From NCBI GenBank assembly GCA_039931435.1, contig JBDTRY010000166.1, forward strand, positions 1 to 8,745: a DNA stretch of 8,745 nt, in the 5' to 3' direction. The stretch is from JBDTRY01 sp039931435 (GTDB taxonomy: Bacteria; Acidobacteriota; Thermoanaerobaculia; Gp7-AA8). A program made the position numbers and the translations under genes. Each line of letters opens with the position of its first letter. Position 1 is the first letter of the stretch. The notes under the pieces were generated by a model. The model was not told the DNA's origin. It searched no databases and worked only from the letters and a program-made list of their open reading frames with translations. This document shows positions 5,348 to 8,745 of this stretch, piece after piece.

Positions 5348-6307
5348 TCATGCCAGCAGCGAGAAGTCCAGATTTCCGCCGGAGACAACAATCGCCAGCG
5401 GACCATCCGCGATCACCTTCTTCGTCATCAGAGTGGCAATCCCCAATGCCCCCGTGGGCTCGATGACGAGCTTCGTTCTGTACATGGCGAACTTCAGGGC
5501 TTGAAGCAGTTCCTCGTCGGTGACGGTGACGATGTCCTCGACTTCATTGCGCATGATCTCGAAATTGAGCTGGCCGATGGCCAGCGTGCGTGCGCCGTCG
5601 GCGATCGTTTTCGGAGGCTCGATCCTGACGATGGCTCCCGTTCGCAGCGACTGTTGCGCGTCGTTGCCTGCCTCTGGTTCGACTCCGATGATTTTCGTCT
5701 CGGGCTTCTTCGCTCTCGCAGCTGTGGCCACGCCCGAGATCAATCCGCCTCCGCCCACGGGAACGACGATCGTACGCACCTCGGGCCACTCCTCGAGAAT
5801 TTCCAGTCCGACCGTGCCCGCGCCGCTGATGATGCGCTCGTCGTCGAAGGGAGGGATGAGGGCAGCGCCCGTTTCTTCCACGATCCGTTTTGCTACGTCG
5901 CCACGGGTCGACTCCGTGACGCCAGCCTGGACTACCGTCGCTCCGTATCCTTTCGTCGCCTCGACTTTTGCGGCGACGGATCCTTCCGGCATGACGATCG
6001 TGGCCCGGATGTCGAGCAGTTTCGCGGCCAGGGCCACTCCCTGAGCGTGGTTCCCCGAAGAGAAGGCCACCACGCCCCGCAGGCGCTGCTCCGGAGTGAG
6101 CTGAAGCAGGGCGTTCATCGCTCCCCGCACCTTGAATGCCCCGGCACGCTGAAGGTTCTCGCATTTCAGTCGGACTTCCACTCCCGCCAGATCGGAGAGC
6201 GTGCGGGAAGCGAGGAGCGGCGTGCGATGGATCCAGGGCGCGATGCGATCGGCTGCGGCCCGGATATCGGCGAGGGTGGGGGCGGGTGTGGACACGGATG
6301 CGTTCAC
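5348..6307 (-). CDS. PLP-dependent threonine/serine dehydratase or serine racemase-like enzyme
   Basis: A fold-type II PLP enzyme of 319 residues. Catabolic threonine dehydratases deaminate threonine to 2-oxobutanoate (serine to pyruvate); close relatives racemise serine or act on hydroxyaspartate. Visible motifs are the PLP lysine K59 in KCENLQRAGAFKVRGA (48-63), SSGNHAQG (83-90), the phosphate-binding GGGG loop (185-188), EPEAGNDA (210-217) and the terminal SGGN (309-312). The EPEAGND segment matches the Mg-binding site of serine racemases and hydroxyaspartate ammonia-lyases (equivalents of E210, G214, D216), so substrate choice between these is open. There is no C-terminal ACT/regulatory domain, which argues against the feedback-inhibited biosynthetic IlvA. 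The start is GTG at 6307. A TATACT hexamer at 6314-6319 (minus strand) lies so close that the message may be leaderless. The gene diverges from the secreted-protein gene at 6466. Confidence 0.92.
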   Translation of the reverse strand: MNASVSTPAPTLADIRAAADRIAPWIHRTPLLASRTLSDLAGVEVRLKCENLQRAGAFKVRGAMNALLQLTPEQRLRGVVAFSSGNHAQGVALAAKLLDIRATIVMPEGSVAAKVEATKGYGATVVQAGVTESTRGDVAKRIVEETGAALIPPFDDERIISGAGTVGLEILEEWPEVRTIVVPVGGGGLISGVATAARAKKPETKIIGVEPEAGNDAQQSLRTGAIVRIEPPKTIADGARTLAIGQLNFEIMRNEVEDIVTVTDEELLQALKFAMYRTKLVIEPTGALGIATLMTKKVIADGPLAIVVSGGNLDFSLLA

Positions 6308-6313
6308 GCCGAC

Positions 6314-6319
6314 AGTATA
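6314..6319 (-). promoter_or_regulatory. Candidate -10 box for the dehydratase gene
   Basis: TATACT on the minus strand sits seven bases before the GTG start. Transcription would begin at or next to the GTG, giving a leaderless message. No good -35 is seen at 16-18 bases, so this rests on the -10 alone. Confidence 0.3.
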
Positions 6320-6370
6320 GACCGGCCGGGCGTGGGCGGATCGCGGAAGCGCTTACCTGTCAGGGTTTAT

Positions 6371-6400
6371 TTGACATGTGACTCGACTGGGGAGTATCGT
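6371..6400 (+). promoter_or_regulatory. Candidate sigma70-type promoter of the Ig-like protein gene
   Basis: A consensus -35 TTGACA (6371-6376) is followed after 18 bases by TATCGT (6395-6400), a four-of-six match to TATAAT. Transcription would start near 6407, giving a leader of about 60 bases. The -35 box is part of a small inverted repeat, TGTCA (6359-6363) with TGACA (6372-6376), a possible operator. Confidence 0.5.
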
Positions 6401-6452
6401 TTTCGGGAAATCCGTCCATTTTGAGCACCGGACACGAAGGTCATTTCGGGTT

Positions 6453-6457
6453 GGAGG
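6453..6457 (+). promoter_or_regulatory. Shine-Dalgarno that fixes the start at 6466
   Basis: GGAGG lies eight bases before ATG 6466. This supports that start over the in-frame TTG at 6421, which would put a non-hydrophobic 15-residue extension in front of the signal peptide. Confidence 0.75.
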
Positions 6458-6465
6458 TTGGGGTT

Positions 6466-8085
6466 ATGTGGAGATGGGTTACCCGCGGCCTGAGTATCGG
6501 CTGTCTTCTCGCGTTTTTTCCGTCACTGGTTTTTGCCGAGGATTTCATCGGACGCATCGACACTCCGCTCGAGGGTGAACGCGTCTCGGGCATGGTGGTC
6601 ATCAAGGGTTTCGCGCTCGACACCGTCGACATCTCGCGCGTGGACCTCTATGTCGATGATCAGTTCCAGTTCCCGGCGAACATCAACATCCCCCGAATCG
6701 ACGTCATCCAGTCCTATCCGGACTGGGCGGGCATTCAGACCAAGCAGCCCGGCTTTCAGGTCGGGTTCACGTCGAATCGATTTCCGAATGGCGCGCATAC
6801 GATCGCAGTACGCGCGGTCCTTCAGGACGGCCGGGCCATTGAAGTAGGCCGCCGGGCGGTGGTCATCGACAACAGTGTCAACCAACCTCCCTTCGGATCG
6901 ATCGATATTCCAGACACGTCGGGGACCTTCAACGCCAGCGGCTCGTTCCCGGTCACAGGCTGGGCCAACGACGTCGACGGCGTGGCCAGGATCGACGTGC
7001 TTGCGGACAATCTCGTGCTTCAGGCCGCTGCATACGGCGATCCGCGGCCCGATGTCGGTAACGCCTTTCCCGATCTCCCCGCCGCTCAGTTCAGCGGGTT
7101 CGTGGCCTTCATCGACAGCACCCGGCTCACGGGGGGCATCCACAATCTCACCGTGCGCGTAACCGATCGCCTGGGATTGTCGCGGATTATCGGGCAGCGA
7201 ACGATTCAGGTATTCAACACTACTGCGAATCTGCGTCCGTTCGGCTATCTGGACGAGCCCCTGCGCGATGCCACCCTCTACGGCACCTGCAACAACCCGC
7301 CGGAAACCTGCAACGTTTCTCCCTGCCGCCCCACGCAGGTGCCGGCAACACCCAATCGCCACCTCACCCCGGTGCGAGGGTGGGCGCTCGATCTGGGAAC
7401 ACGCTCCGACACGGGACGCGTCGCCTACGTGGAGCTGATGATCGATGGAACGCGCGTTCTCTCGACGGATGATTGCCAGTTCAGCGCGGCCACAGGCACG
7501 TACGTGAACTGTTACGGCATCCCTCGGTTCGACGTTTCCCGCTACTACCCTACCTATCCCGATGCACCGCGCGCCGGGTATGTGTTCTCGCTGGATGTGG
7601 GCAGGCTCATTACCGACTACCACTATCCCGTGGGGTCTCACACGATGAAGATCCGTGTGGGCGACCAGGAACAGACCTTCGGCGAGATCCCCGGCACTTC
7701 GGGCATCCCCGTATTCTTCACCTGCCAGTCGGACCAGCAGGATTTTGCGTCGCTTGGCTACATCGACTTTCCCAACAAACAGGACTTCGTCAAGGGAACC
7801 GTGACCTTCTCCGGATGGGCCATCGACGAAAACGGCGGGGTGTCCACGGTGGAAATTCGCGTGGACGGCGTGCTGGCAGGTATGGCTCTTTACGGCTTGG
7901 TGCGAACGGACGTTGCCGCCGCCTATCCGACGGTGGTGAACAGCCTGGCGTCAGGGTGGCGCTTCAACTTCGACACCACACAACTCAGCGACAGCAAACA
8001 CCGCCTGACCGTGGAGGTCCTGGACAACCGCGGGCACCGGAACATCATCGGCTCGGTGGATTTCTACACGGACAATCCGAAGTAA
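6466..8085 (+). CDS. Secreted protein with four tandem Ig-like repeats
   Basis: A 539-residue exported protein. Residues 1-24 form a signal peptide (positively charged MWRWVTR, hydrophobic SIGCLLAFFPSLVF, cleavage likely after VFA before EDF). The rest is four repeats of about 105-160 residues at roughly 28-135, 143-250, 258-418 and 429-534. Each has an opening G-x-ID-P strand, a 'V-GWA-D-G-V--V-V-VD' core and a 'YGxPRxDVxxxYP' motif (75-85, 190-202, 350-362, 476-488), followed by GF---D-x-L--G-H---V-V-D--G. This fits bacterial Ig-like (Big_7-type) domains, usually found in extracellular adhesive or polymer-binding proteins. No catalytic domain, lipobox, sorting signal or C-terminal anchor is seen, so it is probably released or loosely surface-bound; ligand unknown. 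Repeat 3 has a long insert and holds all six mature cysteines (275, 282, 287, 337, 349, 420). The gene stands alone between a promoter and a strong terminator. Confidence 0.88.
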   Translation: MWRWVTRGLSIGCLLAFFPSLVFAEDFIGRIDTPLEGERVSGMVVIKGFALDTVDISRVDLYVDDQFQFPANINIPRIDVIQSYPDWAGIQTKQPGFQVGFTSNRFPNGAHTIAVRAVLQDGRAIEVGRRAVVIDNSVNQPPFGSIDIPDTSGTFNASGSFPVTGWANDVDGVARIDVLADNLVLQAAAYGDPRPDVGNAFPDLPAAQFSGFVAFIDSTRLTGGIHNLTVRVTDRLGLSRIIGQRTIQVFNTTANLRPFGYLDEPLRDATLYGTCNNPPETCNVSPCRPTQVPATPNRHLTPVRGWALDLGTRSDTGRVAYVELMIDGTRVLSTDDCQFSAATGTYVNCYGIPRFDVSRYYPTYPDAPRAGYVFSLDVGRLITDYHYPVGSHTMKIRVGDQEQTFGEIPGTSGIPVFFTCQSDQQDFASLGYIDFPNKQDFVKGTVTFSGWAIDENGGVSTVEIRVDGVLAGMALYGLVRTDVAAAYPTVVNSLASGWRFNFDTTQLSDSKHRLTVEVLDNRGHRNIIGSVDFYTDNPK

Positions 8086-8103
8086 GGGTCACGATATCGA
8101 ATG

Positions 8104-8131
8104 AAAGGCCCGGCTCGCGCCGGGCTTTTTT
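8104..8131 (+). terminator. Rho-independent terminator
   Basis: GCCCGGC (8108-8114) pairs perfectly with GCCGGGC (8119-8125) around the loop TCGC and is followed by six T bases. It begins 19 bases after the stop codon of the Ig-like protein gene. A-rich sequence on the left side (GAAAG) pairs further with the T-tract, so the structure could also act weakly on the other strand. Confidence 0.93.
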
Positions 8132-8274
8132 CATGGTGGAGCGAGGGGCTGGCGACCGTGTCGTTGAACCAGCCGAAGACTCTTCCTCGCTGCGCTCCAG
8201 TCACAGTCAGAACTCTCCCGACCTTGCCTTTCACTGATCACGAAACGCGTCATCCGAATGTGATCCGCAGTGTC

Positions 8275-8381
8275 GCCCGCTACGCGGGCTCGCCCGCTAC
8301 GCGGGCTCTACATCGTGTGTGTCGCCGTCCCTACCTCCGACTGAAGCCGGAGGCTTACGATCTTGTGCCCGCTACGCGGGC
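8275..8381. repeat. Cluster of GC-rich hairpin repeats
   Basis: The perfect hairpin GCCCGC-TAC-GCGGGC occurs three times, at 8275-8289, 8292-8306 and 8367-8381; the first two form a 17-base tandem. Between them a second hairpin, CCTCCG (8334-8339) with CGGAGG (8348-8353), has loop ACTGAAGC. None is followed by a T-tract. These resemble REP-like intergenic palindromes. Confidence 0.85.
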
Positions 8382-8405
8382 GTAAGACGCCTCGGCAAGA
8401 GTTTT

Positions 8406-8419
8406 TTCACCCTGGTTCA
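8406..8419. repeat. 14-bp direct repeat, copy 1
   Basis: TTCACCCTGGTTCA recurs exactly at 8630-8643. After each copy, GCCCTCG and TCACACG follow at roughly similar distances, so a longer unit of about 55-65 bases has been duplicated and has since diverged. The two copies flank the 102-bp palindrome at 8511-8612. Confidence 0.7.
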
Positions 8420-8510
8420 CTGCCCTCGGCTAGCTCGGTTATAAGAAACTCACACGTAGGGCATGTGACGTCCTCTCTGAAACTTGAACAGGTGATTCCT
8501 TCGCAAACGC

Positions 8511-8612
8511 GTCACCCCGAGCGGGAGCGAGGGGCCCCAGAGGGGTGTGTGGTAAGCGCCCCAGAGATCGTGTCCCCCGTCCACTGGGTCCGTCGCTCCC
8601 GCTCGGGATGAC
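8511..8612. repeat. 102-bp palindromic MITE-like element, second example
   Basis: The left end GTCACCCCGAGCGGGAGCGA (8511-8530) is inverted at 8593-8612 with one mismatch in 20. Total length equals that of the element at 4919-5020. Its left half also matches the reverse complement of the right half of the 151-bp repeat (the GAGGGG-CCCAGAGGGGTG stretch), tying all of these into one family. Confidence 0.88.
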
Positions 8613-8629
8613 GGCGGCCATAAAGTTTC

Positions 8630-8643
8630 TTCACCCTGGTTCA
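8630..8643. repeat. 14-bp direct repeat, copy 2
   Basis: Exact second copy of TTCACCCTGGTTCA (first at 8406-8419), starting 17 bases after the right end of the 102-bp palindrome. Confidence 0.7.
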
Positions 8644-8745
8644 GCAGTCTTGCTGTGCCCTCGATTGAAAGAAAATCACACGGGGCGCTCGTCATCCTGA
8701 GAGGTTGTGCGGAAATCGGGTTGATTCGTTTAAGGGATGGATTGC

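Larger units (their letters stand above)
8132..8745. other. Gene-free repeat field at the right end
   Basis: No gene is supported in these 614 bases. Besides the hairpins and palindrome listed separately, 8157-8200 echoes the interior and right arm of the 4919-5020 element (GTGTCGTTGAACCA then CTCGCTGCGCTCC). The stretch 8691-8700 (GTCATCCTGA) looks like the start of another family copy that may be cut off by the window end. Short frames on both strands only translate these repeats. Confidence 0.7.

Noticed and set aside
4915..5406. Minus-strand frame of 163 codons between rarA and the dehydratase
   Set aside because: It translates the palindromic repeats (recurring 'VIPNVSEG-QRGG' phrases) and extends into the dehydratase 3' end; it has no protein-family features.
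5189..6424. 411-codon plus-strand frame
   Set aside because: It is antisense to the dehydratase gene and its start lies in the repeats; the minus-strand product has full enzyme motifs, so this is a shadow.
6421..6465. Upstream TTG start for the Ig-like protein
   Set aside because: It would place a polar extension before the signal peptide, and the strong GGAGG lies between it and ATG 6466.
6523..7641. 372-codon minus-strand frame
   Set aside because: It is antisense to the secreted Ig-like protein and translates to H/R/V/G-rich sequence without a domain; it results from codon bias of the plus-strand gene.
8275..8306. CRISPR array
   Set aside because: There are only two or three short perfect palindromes with a 2-base spacer between the first two and no unique spacers of regular length; no cas genes are present.

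Overview
The window looks like chromosomal DNA of a GC-rich, free-living environmental bacterium. The dispersed palindromes of the type 'GTCATCCCGAGCG...', the tandem Ig-like secreted protein with 'YGxPRxDVxxxYP' repeats and the relic of a Pkn-type Ser/Thr kinase would all fit an Acidobacteriota-like lineage. That placement is inference from pattern memory only; no rRNA or other marker gene is present.

Left third (1-3395): a strip of accessory and decaying genes. A HicBA toxin-antitoxin pair on the minus strand has an intact antitoxin (307-522), but its toxin gene (130-310) is frameshifted. It is followed by two small membrane-protein genes: one (794-1357) runs into a dispersed repeat, and the other (1354-1640) is frameshifted. 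Next come an intact SRPBCC/AHSA1-type gene (1863-2315), a minus-strand relic of a Ser/Thr protein kinase N-lobe (2317-2429), an apparently intact BrnT/BrnA-type toxin-antitoxin pair (2527-3052), and a frameshifted fragment that resembles the N-terminus of a large restriction-modification protein (3049-3290).

Middle (3396-6307): two conserved housekeeping-type genes on the minus strand, rarA (replication-associated recombination ATPase, 3396-4739) and a PLP-dependent threonine/serine dehydratase or serine-racemase-like enzyme (5348-6307). The 608 bases between them hold no gene but several copies of a roughly 102-104 bp palindromic, MITE-like repeat. One copy lies inside a 151-bp block that matches a block at 1202-1352 at 150 of 151 positions.

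Right third (6308-8745): divergent from the dehydratase, a secreted 539-residue protein built from four Ig-like repeats (6466-8085) has a plausible sigma70-type promoter, a strong Shine-Dalgarno sequence, a signal peptide and a strong intrinsic terminator (8104-8131). The last 600 bases are gene-free and packed with hairpin repeats: three GCCCGC-TAC-GCGGGC hairpins, another 102-bp palindrome and a duplicated 14-bp motif.

No complete new multi-gene system is evident. The most notable content is the repeat family with evidence of recent duplication, and the concentration of toxin-antitoxin, kinase and restriction-modification remnants in one 3-kb strip.
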